Shown: positions 7,767 to 14,584, numbered from the stretch's first letter. The stretch: 18,843 nucleotides of DNA from Chloroflexota bacterium (GCA_025935655.1 JAICUV010000037.1:1-18843); one strand, 5' to 3'. The notes: generated by a model from the letters alone, not told the origin. Numbers and translations: made by a program.

Positions 7767-7772
7767 ATTCTA
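7767..7772 (-). promoter_or_regulatory. candidate -10 element of the nuo operon
   Basis: TAGAAT on the minus strand, in the 155-base gap between the methyltransferase gene and nuoA. It stands out in a very GC-rich context and resembles the TAGACT and TATACT elements before other minus-strand genes here. No convincing -35 is visible. It would give a 5' leader of roughly 90-95 bases. Confidence 0.45.
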
Positions 7773-7821
7773 GCAGCGGTGCTCGCCGTACGATCCGCTC
7801 GGCCCCGCATTCCCGGGCCGG

Positions 7822-9036
7822 TCAACCCCCAGCGCGACGCAGGCGCCGGAGCCCCTCCAGCGCGGTGCCGTCCGGCAGCCCGCGTCCGAAGACGAGGACG
7901 CGGAACCCGCCCATCCCGCGCGGGTCGAGGAGCCGTGCGAGCGCGCTCCGGAGGTCGAGCGCGTCCTGCAGGTCCGCGCCGTCACGACGCAGGATGGCGG
8001 TCGTGAGCTCGCCGGTCCCGAGGGTCGCGACCAGCTCCGCCTGGGTCGTCTCGCCGACGGGCCGGAGCCCCGCACGGGCGGCCGCGGCGCGGACGGCAGC
8101 CAGGTCCACGGTGGCGGTGAGGTCCTGGCGGCCCACGTGCCGGAACGGGTCGCCGCCGACGGCGTGGCGGGCGAACGCGCGGAGCGTGCCGGTGGGACGC
8201 GTGACGGGGTCGTGGAGCGCGGCCGGCTCGTCGGCGTAGTCGACGAGGACGACGACGCCGCGCGCCAGGTGGCGGGCCGCGTCGGCCAGCCACCCGTCGA
8301 GCGCGAGGCAGACCTCAGTGACCTGGCCGTCCGCGAGCGTCACGCCCTCGTCGTGCAGGCGTTCCGCGAGCGCCGCGGTCGTCGGGTCGCGCTCGGCCCA
8401 CGCGAACGAGCCCCCCTCGTCGAGTGCGACCAGCAGCTCCGCGATGCCCTCCGGCCGGCCGGGCCGGCCGACGACGCGGTGGACGGGGAGCGCGTCGAGG
8501 ACCTCGTTGGCCACGACCGCGCCGGTTTCGCGGGCGCCGGGTCCGGGCTCCTCCGGGCGGATGAACGGATCGATGCCGGCATCCGCCAGGCGCGCCCGGA
8601 TGGCGTCGACTCGCGACGGCTCCACCTCCACGGGGCGGTAGCGGACCGCCGACAACATCGGCGACCCCAGGTCGCGCAGGCCGCCCAGGAGGCCCGCCGC
8701 GAGCGCGCCGGTACCCGCGCCCGGCTCGCTGATGGTGAACTCCTCGGGCCGGCCGAGCGCCTCCCACGCCTGCTCGAGCAGGCGCCCGATGACCGCGCCG
8801 AAGATCGGGTGCGCCTCGGGGGCCGTGAGGAAGTCGCCGGCGCGGCCCGGTCCCGGATCGGGCCGCCGGTAGTAACCGTGCCCGGGCTCGTACAGGGCGT
8901 GCTCCATGAACCGCGCGAACGTCATCGGGCCGGACGCGCGGATCGACGCCCGGATCGCCTCGACGAGCACCTCGTCCTCGCCGACGGACTCGGGATCGGG
9001 GAGCCGCTCGCGCCGGTAGCCGGGCTGGAGGTCCAC
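7822..9036 (-). CDS. MidA/NDUFAF7-type SAM-dependent methyltransferase
   Basis: A 404-residue class I methyltransferase of the MidA/NDUFAF7 family (Pfam Methyltransf_28). The family N-terminus is clear: GPMTFARFMEHALYEPGHGY (36-55), GDFLTAPE (67-74) and the SAM-binding glycine loop EPGAGTG (104-110). Later come NEVLDALPVHRV and, near the C-terminus, VLVDYADEP, GTLRAF and a GRQDLTATVDL block typical of the family. Human NDUFAF7 dimethylates an arginine of the NuoD homologue NDUFS2 during complex I assembly. Here the gene lies directly before nuoA, and NuoD keeps the target arginine, so the same role is likely by inference. The GTG start lies 1 base after the stop of the upstream gene, so the two are probably translated together. 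Nearly all the length matches the family. Confidence 0.88.
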   Translation of the reverse strand: MDLQPGYRRERLPDPESVGEDEVLVEAIRASIRASGPMTFARFMEHALYEPGHGYYRRPDPGPGRAGDFLTAPEAHPIFGAVIGRLLEQAWEALGRPEEFTISEPGAGTGALAAGLLGGLRDLGSPMLSAVRYRPVEVEPSRVDAIRARLADAGIDPFIRPEEPGPGARETGAVVANEVLDALPVHRVVGRPGRPEGIAELLVALDEGGSFAWAERDPTTAALAERLHDEGVTLADGQVTEVCLALDGWLADAARHLARGVVVLVDYADEPAALHDPVTRPTGTLRAFARHAVGGDPFRHVGRQDLTATVDLAAVRAAAARAGLRPVGETTQAELVATLGTGELTTAILRRDGADLQDALDLRSALARLLDPRGMGGFRVLVFGRGLPDGTALEGLRRLRRAGG

Positions 9037-9037
9037 C

Positions 9038-10120
9038 TCAGCCGTCGATCCCGAGGGCGAGCGGCGAACCGGGTCCGACGAGCGTGTGCCCGCCGAGGAG
9101 GACCGGGACGGGCGCGGCGAGGGCGGAGGCGGTCAGCTCGCGCAGCCACGGGTCGGCGACCGCGTCGGGGAGCAGCAGGTCGCTGGCATGGCGGTCCTCG
9201 GGTGCGGGCCAGGCCCGCTCGTCGGCGCCCAGTCTCGCGGCCAGGAGCACCCGGGTGTCGACCAGCGCCCCGTCCGAGAACCGCGCGGCCCACGTGCCCA
9301 GCCCCGCCGGTCCATCCCGATCCAGCAGGTCCCCGAGCAGGCTGCGCGGAGGCCGACGGTTGGGGCGGCCACGCGCCGCCGCGAGCGAGGCGGTCCGCAG
9401 CCCGCGCTCCTCCACGAGCGCGCGCGTCCGGGCCCGCGTGCCCCACTCGATGCGGGCGAGGTCCGCCGCGGCGATCCGGCCCGCGACCAGCAGCTCCGCG
9501 GCCGGGTCGGCGGCGACCGCCCGCACGGCGTCGATGCGCGTCCGCACGGCCGCGGCGTCGGCCGGGACCGGGAGGCCCGGCACGGCGTTCGCGATCAGCA
9601 GCAGGTCCAGCGGCGAGTCCACGTCGACCGCGAGGTCACGCCGGTCGCGCATGTCGCGGACCTCGATGCCGGCAATTTCCGCCAGCCAGCGGGGGAGCGC
9701 GTTGTCGCCGGCGAGGTCGGCCGGCAGGTCACGGAGCGTCTCCGCCGCGCACGCGACCGCGATCGCATCCGCCGAGAAGAAGCTGTTCGCGAGCGCGCCG
9801 GGCGCGCCGGCGCCCGCCGCCTGGATGAGATCCTCGAGATCTCCGGGCGTCGCGAGCGGGATCGACCCGGCGCCCAGCACGACGAGGCCCCCCGGTCCCG
9901 CCCCGAGCTCGCCGAGGAAGGCGCGGAGGCGCGCGCCGAACGGCGTCTCGTCGGCGGGCTCGCGGCGGAAGACGGCGCTCGTCGCCCCCGCGGCCAGGAA
10001 CGCCTCGCGGTGGCGCCCCGCGAGCGCCGTGCGTGCCTCGTCCAGCAGGCGCACGAGCGGACCGGCACCGGGGTCCGGCGCGGGCGCGAGAATGAGGACG
10101 GTCACGGGGGCGGGGGCCAC
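9038..10120 (-). CDS. uncharacterised protein, possible nucleotidyltransferase-like N-terminal half
   Basis: A 360-residue alanine- and leucine-rich protein that I do not recognise with certainty. The first 180 residues loosely resemble GT-A-fold nucleotidyltransferases of the CofC/MobA type: a hydrophobic first strand VTVLILAP, then VVLGAGSIPLATPGDLEDLI, ANSFFSADAIA and VDVDSPLDLLLI. The glycine-rich nucleotide loop and lysine of active members are not evident, so catalysis is doubtful. The rest (LLVAGRIAAADLARIEWGTR, RRPPRSLLGDLLDR, FSDGALVDTRVLLAAR) has no family I can name. It has no signal peptide or membrane segments. I chose GTG at 10120, 7 bases after a TAGACT element; a GTG at 10105 is the alternative. 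The open frame further upstream is only the complement of folK. It is followed after 1 base by the MidA-type gene, so a shared role is possible. Confidence 0.7.
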   Translation of the reverse strand: MAPAPVTVLILAPAPDPGAGPLVRLLDEARTALAGRHREAFLAAGATSAVFRREPADETPFGARLRAFLGELGAGPGGLVVLGAGSIPLATPGDLEDLIQAAGAGAPGALANSFFSADAIAVACAAETLRDLPADLAGDNALPRWLAEIAGIEVRDMRDRRDLAVDVDSPLDLLLIANAVPGLPVPADAAAVRTRIDAVRAVAADPAAELLVAGRIAAADLARIEWGTRARTRALVEERGLRTASLAAARGRPNRRPPRSLLGDLLDRDGPAGLGTWAARFSDGALVDTRVLLAARLGADERAWPAPEDRHASDLLLPDAVADPWLRELTASALAAPVPVLLGGHTLVGPGSPLALGIDG

Positions 10121-10127
10121 GCCCCGG

Positions 10128-10133
10128 AGTCTA
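10128..10133 (-). promoter_or_regulatory. candidate -10 element, possibly for a leaderless transcript
   Basis: TAGACT on the minus strand, with GTG 10120 starting 7 bases downstream. That spacing puts the expected transcription start at or next to the start codon. No ribosome-binding site precedes that GTG. There is no clear -35. Confidence 0.4.
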
Positions 10134-10154
10134 GCGACGGAGAGGTGCAACGCC

Positions 10155-10751
10155 GTGGGTCGAGTCCGCGCGTACGTGGGGCTGGGCGCGAACGTGGGCT
10201 CGCCGGCCGAGACGCTCGCGGCCGCGGTGCATGCCCTGGCTGCGCTCCCGGGCGCCCGCCTGCGCGGCGTCTCGCGGCTGTACGCGACGGACCCGGTCGG
10301 CGTGGTCGACCAGCCCGAGTTCCGCAACGCCGTCGTGGCGCTGGACGTGCCCGCCGGCCCCACGCCCGAGCGCGGCGCCGTCGCGCTCCTGCTCGCCCTC
10401 AAGGGTCTCGAGCGCGCCTTCGGCCGCCAGCCGCGGGCACGCTGGGGTCCGCGCGAGGTGGACCTGGACCTGCTCCTGTTCGGCCGTCACGTCATCGACG
10501 TCGCCCGTCCGCCCGAGGGTCGCTCCGACGACCCGGCCAAGGCGTCGATGCCGCTCGTCGTCCCGCACGTGGAGGCCCGCAACCGGCTGTTCGTGCTTGC
10601 GCCGCTCGCCGATCTCGCACCCGGGCTGGCGCCGCCCGGCTGGGGGGAGACGGTCCGGACGGCTCGCGACCGGCGAGCGGCCGCGGAGGGCGCGAGCGCC
10701 GCCCGCCCGATCGGATCGTGGACCGGCGAGGGCTGGGCGCCGCTCGACTGA
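10155..10751 (+). CDS. folK: 2-amino-4-hydroxy-6-hydroxymethyldihydropteridine pyrophosphokinase
   Basis: A 198-residue HPPK that transfers pyrophosphate from ATP to 6-hydroxymethyl-7,8-dihydropterin in folate synthesis. The start has AYVGLGANVGSP (6-17), followed by SRLYATDPVG and QPEFRNAVVAL. The HPPK signature RWGPREVDLDLLLFG is clear and includes the two magnesium-binding aspartates. The C-terminal PHVEARNRLFVLAPLADLAP is also standard. About 20 extra residues (around IDVARPPEGRSDDPAKASM) separate the signature from the PHVE block. The family is usually about 160 residues, so this one also has a C-terminal tail ending GEGWAPLD. The GTG start is preceded by GGAGAGG (10139-10145) at 9 bases. 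It is divergent from the 9038-10120 gene with only 34 bases between the start codons. folB and folP are not nearby. Confidence 0.95.
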   Translation: MGRVRAYVGLGANVGSPAETLAAAVHALAALPGARLRGVSRLYATDPVGVVDQPEFRNAVVALDVPAGPTPERGAVALLLALKGLERAFGRQPRARWGPREVDLDLLLFGRHVIDVARPPEGRSDDPAKASMPLVVPHVEARNRLFVLAPLADLAPGLAPPGWGETVRTARDRRAAAEGASAARPIGSWTGEGWAPLD

Positions 10752-10760
10752 GTCCGTGCG

Positions 10761-10775
10761 GGCGCCCCGGGCGCC
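10761..10775. terminator. GC-rich inverted repeat between convergent folK and glpX
   Basis: GGCGCC-CCG-GGCGCC, a 6-bp stem with a 3-base loop, 10 bases past the folK stop and in the 81-base gap between the two convergent genes. No T-run follows on either strand, so it is at best a weak or factor-assisted terminator. Confidence 0.3.
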
Positions 10776-10832
10776 ACATCTGCCGGCCGCGTCTCGCCCG
10801 CGTCGCGTCGTCGCCGTCGGGCCGCCGTCGGC

Positions 10833-11813
10833 CTACAGCCGGACGGCCGGCGGGCGGTCGCGGTCGAACATGTGGACGGTGTCCACGAACCGCACCTGCT
10901 TCGTCTGGTAGGCCATCACGAGCGAATGTGTCCGCGCCCCGCCGCCGAAGAACCGGACGCCCTGGAGGAGCTCGCCCTCGGTGACGCCGGTCGCCGCGAA
11001 CACGAGCTGCTCGCCGCCCGCGAGGTCCTCCGTCCGGTAGACCCGGTCCTCGTCCGCGTGGCCGAGCATCTTCTTCGCCCGCTCCCGTTCCTCGTCGTTG
11101 CGGAACCGGAAGCGGGCCTGGATCTCGCCCCCGAGGCAGCGCAGGGCCGCCGCCGTGATCACGCCCTCGGGCGCGCCGCCGATCCCCATGACCGCGTGCA
11201 CGCCCGTCCCCTGGACCGCGCACGCGATCGCGGCCGACACGTCGCCGTCGGTGATGAGCTTGATCCGGGCGCCGGTGGACCGGACCTCGGCGATGAGGTC
11301 GGCGTGGCGCGGCCGGTCGAGGATGATCACCGTGATGTCGGACACCCTGCGCCGCAGCGCCTCGGCGATCCGCTGGGTGTTCTCGGCCGCCGGACGGGTG
11401 ATGTCCACGCAGCCGGCCGCGACCGGTCCGACGGCGAGCTTCTCCAGGTAGGTGTCCGGGGCGTTCGTCAGGCCGCCCTTCTCGGACGCCGCGAGGACCG
11501 TGATCGCGCCACCCTGCCCGGTCGCCACGAGGTTCGTCCCCTCGAGCGGGTCCACGGCGATGTCGACGTGCTCCATCTCCGAGCCGTCGTGGCGGCCGAC
11601 CTGCTCGCCGATGTACAGCATCGGCGCCTCGTCGCGCTCGCCCTCGCCGATGACGATCGTCCCGGCGATGTCGGTCTCGTCCATCGTGCGGCGCATCGCC
11701 TCGGTCGCCGCCTGGTCGGCCTCGTCTCGCTGGCCCTTGCCCATGAATCGGGCAGAGGCGATCGCGGCGGCCTCGGTGACGCGGACCATCTCGAGGGCCA
11801 GGAGCTTTTCCAT
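10833..11813 (-). CDS. glpX: class II fructose-1,6-bisphosphatase
   Basis: A 326-residue GlpX-type phosphatase that hydrolyses fructose-1,6-bisphosphate to fructose-6-phosphate in gluconeogenesis. Metal- and substrate-binding blocks are GEGERDEAPML (57-67), DIAVDPLEGTNL (84-95), ITDGD and GIGGAPEGVI. The chosen ATG begins MEKLLALEMVRVTEAAA, the usual family N-terminus, and has a strong GGAGGA site (11818-11823) 4 bases upstream. A GTG at 11864 would add 17 residues but lacks a ribosome site. A TAGACT element overlapping the purH stop (11913-11918) may give it its own promoter; otherwise it is transcribed with purH. It is convergent with folK. Type II enzymes are often the only FBPase in such genomes; I cannot tell here. 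Confidence 0.95.
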   Translation of the reverse strand: MEKLLALEMVRVTEAAAIASARFMGKGQRDEADQAATEAMRRTMDETDIAGTIVIGEGERDEAPMLYIGEQVGRHDGSEMEHVDIAVDPLEGTNLVATGQGGAITVLAASEKGGLTNAPDTYLEKLAVGPVAAGCVDITRPAAENTQRIAEALRRRVSDITVIILDRPRHADLIAEVRSTGARIKLITDGDVSAAIACAVQGTGVHAVMGIGGAPEGVITAAALRCLGGEIQARFRFRNDEERERAKKMLGHADEDRVYRTEDLAGGEQLVFAATGVTEGELLQGVRFFGGGARTHSLVMAYQTKQVRFVDTVHMFDRDRPPAVRL

Positions 11814-11912
11814 CTCGTCCTCCGTGAAGGCGGGTGGCGAAGCCGTGGCCGGTGCCGTGTGCACTGACGGCGGCCGGGAGGCTCGGGTGCGGCCACTGGG
11901 GCCGACCTGCGC

Positions 11913-11918
11913 AGTCTA
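11913..11918 (-). promoter_or_regulatory. candidate -10 element for glpX inside the purH stop
   Basis: TAGACT on the minus strand; its TAG is the stop codon of purH. It lies 100 bases before the glpX ATG. It is identical to the element at 10128-10133. No -35 is evident, so chance is possible. Confidence 0.3.
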
Positions 11919-13463
11919 GTGGCGGAAGTGCCTCACGCCGGTGAACACCATCGCGAGGTGATGGCGGTCGGCGACCTCGATGGCCATCTCGTCGCGGATC
12001 GAGCCGCCGGGCTGGATGATCGCGGTGACGCCGGCGTTGGCGGCGACCTGGATCCCGTCGGGGAAGGGGAAGTAGGCGTCGGAGGCCATGACCGAGAGCT
12101 TCGCGCGGGCGCCGGCGCGGCGCAGCGCGATGTCCACCGACGTGTTGCGGCTGGCCTGGGCGGCGCCGATGCCGACCGTCGCCCCGTTCCGCGCGAGCAC
12201 GATGGCGTTCGAGCGGACGTGCCGGACGGCGCGCCACGCGAACAGGAGATCCGTGAGCTCGCCCAGGGTCGGGTGGCGGTGGGTCACCACCTGGAGCTGG
12301 CCGCGGTCGATGTCGAGCGCGTCGATCGCCTCGACGAGCAGGCCGCCGCCGACGCGCTTGAAGTCGAGGTTCGCGATCCCGTAGTCGCGCATCCCGTCGG
12401 TCGGCGTGGGCGGGACGTCCAGCAGCTCCAGGCCCTGCTTGCCGCGCAGGATCCCGAGCGCCGCCTCGCTGAAGCCGGGGGCGATGACCGCCTCGTAGGA
12501 GTTCGCCGCGATTTCGCGCGCCGTCGCGCCGTCGAGCTCGCGGTTGACACCCACGATGCCCCCGAACGACGAGACCGCGTCCGTGTCGAGCGCCCGCCGG
12601 TACGCCTCCACGAGCTCCTCGGCGGAGGCGATGCCCACGGGGTCCGTGTGCTTCGTGATGACGACGGTGGGCGCCGTGTAGTCCGCCGCGATCCGGTACG
12701 CGGCGTCGAGGTCGAGCAGGTTGTTGAACGTCGGCTGGGCGCCCTGGAGCTGGGCCGCGTCCGCGAGGCTCCCCGTGCGGTGCGTCGTCTCGCGGTAGAA
12801 CGCCGCCCGCTGGTGCGGGTTCTCGCCGTACGGGAGGTCGGCCACCTTCTCGAGGACGAGCGCGAGGCGCTGCGGGTAGACGTTGTTCGAGATCTGGTTG
12901 AGGTACGCGGCGATCTCGGCGTAGTACGCGGCGACGGTGCTGAACGCGTCCGCCGCCAGGCGGTAGCGGGTGTCCGCGCTGACCTGGCCCAGCGTGCGGA
13001 GCTCCTCCAGCACCGCCGGGTAGTGGCCGGGATCGCACACGGCGACGACGCCCGCCGCGTTGCGCGCGGCGGCACCCAGGAGGGCCGCGCCCGCGATGTC
13101 GATCATCTCGATCGCCTCGTCGATGGCGATGTGGCCACGACCGACCTCGGGCGCGAACGCCTTGACGTTGACGACGACGATGTCGAGCAGGCCGATGCCG
13201 TGCTCCGCGAGCTGCTCCAGCTGGCCGGGGACATCGCGGCGCGCCAGGATGCCGGCGTAGATCGCCGGGTGGAACGTCCGCACCTGCCCGCCCACGAGCG
13301 GCGGGACGGCCGTCAGGTCCGAGACCGACGCGGCGTCGATCCCGTCCGCGGCAAGGTGCTCGCGGGTGCCGTCCGTGGCGTACAGCTCGATGCCGAGCTT
13401 CTGAAGGTCCCGCGCGAATCCCGTGATCCCCTCGCGGTTGGCGACCGAGAGCAGCGCACGCAC
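11916..13463 (-). CDS. purH: bifunctional AICAR formyltransferase / IMP cyclohydrolase
   Basis: A 515-residue PurH carrying out the last two steps of IMP synthesis. Residues 1-150 form the MGS-like cyclohydrolase domain (ALLSVANREGI, FHPAIYAGILARRD, LDIVVVNV, MIDIAGAALLG). The rest is the formyltransferase (LPYGENPHQRA 210-220, FNNLLDLDAAY, SSFGGIVGVNREL, RHVRSNAIV, ASDAYFPFPDGI, QPGGSIRDE and RHFRH at the C-terminus). Several usually strict positions differ. The KTLHP block reads RTFHP (62-66), AAKN reads AARN, and KHxNPCG reads KHTDPVG (271-277). Some of these are Lys-to-Arg changes that may simply reflect high GC. The GTG start follows an excellent GGAGGAGGA site (13473-13481) at 9 bases; the open frame continues upstream through the promoter and was not used. 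A TATACT element lies about 100 bases upstream. Confidence 0.94.
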   Translation of the reverse strand: MRALLSVANREGITGFARDLQKLGIELYATDGTREHLAADGIDAASVSDLTAVPPLVGGQVRTFHPAIYAGILARRDVPGQLEQLAEHGIGLLDIVVVNVKAFAPEVGRGHIAIDEAIEMIDIAGAALLGAAARNAAGVVAVCDPGHYPAVLEELRTLGQVSADTRYRLAADAFSTVAAYYAEIAAYLNQISNNVYPQRLALVLEKVADLPYGENPHQRAAFYRETTHRTGSLADAAQLQGAQPTFNNLLDLDAAYRIAADYTAPTVVITKHTDPVGIASAEELVEAYRRALDTDAVSSFGGIVGVNRELDGATAREIAANSYEAVIAPGFSEAALGILRGKQGLELLDVPPTPTDGMRDYGIANLDFKRVGGGLLVEAIDALDIDRGQLQVVTHRHPTLGELTDLLFAWRAVRHVRSNAIVLARNGATVGIGAAQASRNTSVDIALRRAGARAKLSVMASDAYFPFPDGIQVAANAGVTAIIQPGGSIRDEMAIEVADRHHLAMVFTGVRHFRH

Positions 13464-13472
13464 CTGCGCGGT

Positions 13473-13481
13473 TCCTCCTCC
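13473..13481 (-). promoter_or_regulatory. purH ribosome-binding site
   Basis: GGAGGAGGA on the minus strand, 9 bases before the purH GTG. It is the strongest Shine-Dalgarno sequence I found in the window and decides between this GTG and longer in-frame starts. Confidence 0.75.
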
Positions 13482-13562
13482 GGGCGGTTCGTCGGCGCTC
13501 CGTTCACGACCGGGCGTGGGACTGGTCCCGGGCCGCTCCTGGGCGGGGTCGTTCAGGCGGCG

Positions 13563-13568
13563 AGTATA
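13563..13568 (-). promoter_or_regulatory. candidate -10 element of purH
   Basis: TATACT on the minus strand, 100 bases before the purH GTG. It is the most consensus-like -10 in the window. No -35 is recognisable. Confidence 0.5.
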
Positions 13569-13582
13569 GCGTGGGCTCGTGG

Positions 13583-13588
13583 CATACT
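13583..13588 (+). promoter_or_regulatory. candidate extended -10 of the membrane-protein gene
   Basis: CATACT preceded by TGG (13580-13582), giving an extended TGN -10. It would start transcription near 13595, about 48 bases before the GTG at 13643. Confidence 0.45.
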
Positions 13589-13592
13589 CGGA

Positions 13593-13625
13593 CGGCCCAA
13601 CGAGGCGGGCCGAAGGCCCCCGTTG
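13593..13625 (+). promoter_or_regulatory. leader hairpins before the membrane-protein gene
   Basis: Two alternative stems share a strand. CGGCCC (13593-13598) can pair with GGGCCG (13607-13612). Alternatively GGGCC (13607-13611) pairs with GGCCC (13615-13619) around a GAA loop, closed further out by CAACG (13598-13602) with CGTTG (13621-13625). The structure ends 4 bases before a GGAG ribosome site (13630-13633). Confidence 0.4.
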
Positions 13626-13642
13626 CTCCGGAGACGACACGC

Positions 13643-14077
13643 GTGAAGCTGTGGCCCTGGGAATACCTGTTCGAGCCCTTCAACCAGGACTCGTTCCCGG
13701 ACCTGTTCATCCCGCTGACGATCGCATCGCTCGTGGCGCTCATCGCCACGGTCGTGTTCTACAACGTGCGGACGCGCCAGCTCCATCGCCACTCCGTCTA
13801 CCTCCAGATGTACGAGTGGCTGCTGTGGACCGGCGTCATCGCCTTCGGGCTGATGCTGGTCTACTACATCTTCAACTTCGACTTCTTCATCGTGCTCGGG
13901 ACGCTGGTCGTCGGGCTGGGCATGTTCGTGTGGATCCGGTTCGTGCGCTTCCCGCCCTACTTCCGGGCCTACGAGCGCGAGCTCGCCAAGCAGCGCTACT
14001 ACTCGCGTGAGCGGTTCACGCATCCCGAGACCACGATCCGCGCGAAGTCGTCGCGCCGCCGGCGCCGCCGCCGCTAG
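13643..14077 (+). CDS. small three-helix membrane protein of unknown function
   Basis: A 144-residue protein that I do not recognise. It starts with an aromatic, probably cytoplasmic or interfacial segment (KLWPWEYLFEPFNQDSFPD). Three hydrophobic helices follow, at about residues 23-41, 58-78 and 81-101: LFIPLTIASLVALIATVVFY, LLWTGVIAFGLMLVYYIFNF and FFIVLGTLVVGLGMFVWIRF. The tail is strongly basic (ERELAKQRYYSRERF) and ends in seven arginines. By the positive-inside rule the tail should be cytoplasmic and could bind RNA, DNA or lipid headgroups. The GTG at 13643 has GGAG at 9 bases. A GTG at 13571 would add 24 residues but would overlap the promoter, so I prefer the later start. A cupin gene follows after 12 bases, suggesting co-transcription. 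Confidence 0.8.
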   Translation: MKLWPWEYLFEPFNQDSFPDLFIPLTIASLVALIATVVFYNVRTRQLHRHSVYLQMYEWLLWTGVIAFGLMLVYYIFNFDFFIVLGTLVVGLGMFVWIRFVRFPPYFRAYERELAKQRYYSRERFTHPETTIRAKSSRRRRRRR

Positions 14078-14089
14078 GCGCACCGGCCA

Positions 14090-14584
14090 GTGCCGATCGA
14101 GGTCAGGCGGTTCGGCGTCGGCCATCGGCGTCCGGACGGCCCGCCCGGGACCACCGGCATCGCGGGCCAGGTCATCGAGAGCGGCAGCGGCGGGATCATC
14201 GCGGAGCTGGCGTTCGAGCGGCGAGCGCGGATCACGCCCCACACGAACCCCAACTGGACGTACTTCCTCGTGATCGAGGGCGGCGGATGGGTGGGCGTCG
14301 GCGATGAGCGGACCCGCGTCCAGGCCGGCGAGGCCGTGGTCTGGCCGCCCGACGTCATCCACGCCGCGTGGACGGACGGCGCGCCGATGCGCGCGATCGT
14401 CGTGGAGTTCGCCAGTCCACCGGAGCTGCTGGCCAGCGGCATCATCGAGGGCACGGTGCAGGCCATCGGCCCGGGCGGTGTGCCGCCGAAGCAACCGTCG
14501 AAGGGCGAAGGCCGCCTTGCCCCGCGACCGGTGACCCGGATCCAGACCGCCGACCCCGATGCTGAAGAGGGCGAGCCGCTCTAG
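14090..14584 (+). CDS. cupin-domain protein with incomplete metal site
   Basis: A 164-residue protein with a single cupin barrel at about residues 25-110. Motif 1 is around ITPHTNPNWTYFLVIEGGG (48-66) and motif 2 is GEAVVWPPDVIHAAW (80-94). Metal-binding cupins have HxH, a glutamate a few residues later, and a histidine in motif 2. Here H51 and H91 remain, but the second His is N53 and the Glu is missing, so metal binding is doubtful and a small-molecule-binding or structural role is more likely. The last 40 residues, rich in proline, glycine and charge, are probably disordered. It begins with GTG and lacks a clear ribosome site; the 12-base gap suggests translation follows that of the upstream membrane-protein gene. 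It is convergent with the ferredoxin gene, 12 bases between stops. No substrate can be named. Confidence 0.8.
   Translation: MPIEVRRFGVGHRRPDGPPGTTGIAGQVIESGSGGIIAELAFERRARITPHTNPNWTYFLVIEGGGWVGVGDERTRVQAGEAVVWPPDVIHAAWTDGAPMRAIVVEFASPPELLASGIIEGTVQAIGPGGVPPKQPSKGEGRLAPRPVTRIQTADPDAEEGEPL

Larger units (their letters stand above)
13561..13590. repeat. 7-bp inverted repeat spanning two divergent -10 elements
   Basis: CGAGTAT (13561-13567) and ATACTCG (13584-13590) are perfect inverted copies 16 bases apart. Each arm contains most of one of the two candidate -10 elements. It lies between purH and the membrane-protein gene and could be an operator or simply two symmetric promoters. Confidence 0.6.

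Noticed and set aside
8137..9828. 563-residue plus-strand open frame opposite the methyltransferase
   Set aside because: Arginine/alanine/proline-rich antisense frame with no recognisable domain; the minus strand holds a clear MidA-family protein.
10121..10402. N-terminal extension of the 9038-10120 gene
   Set aside because: This part is only the complement of folK and lies upstream of the candidate promoter.
10492..13038. 848-residue minus-strand open frame across glpX and purH
   Set aside because: It is in a different frame from both genes and shows no family motifs; its composition is arginine/proline/glycine-rich and shadow-like.
13571..13642. Upstream GTG start for the membrane protein
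   Set aside because: It would place coding sequence over the candidate -10 and leader hairpins; the later GTG has a ribosome site.
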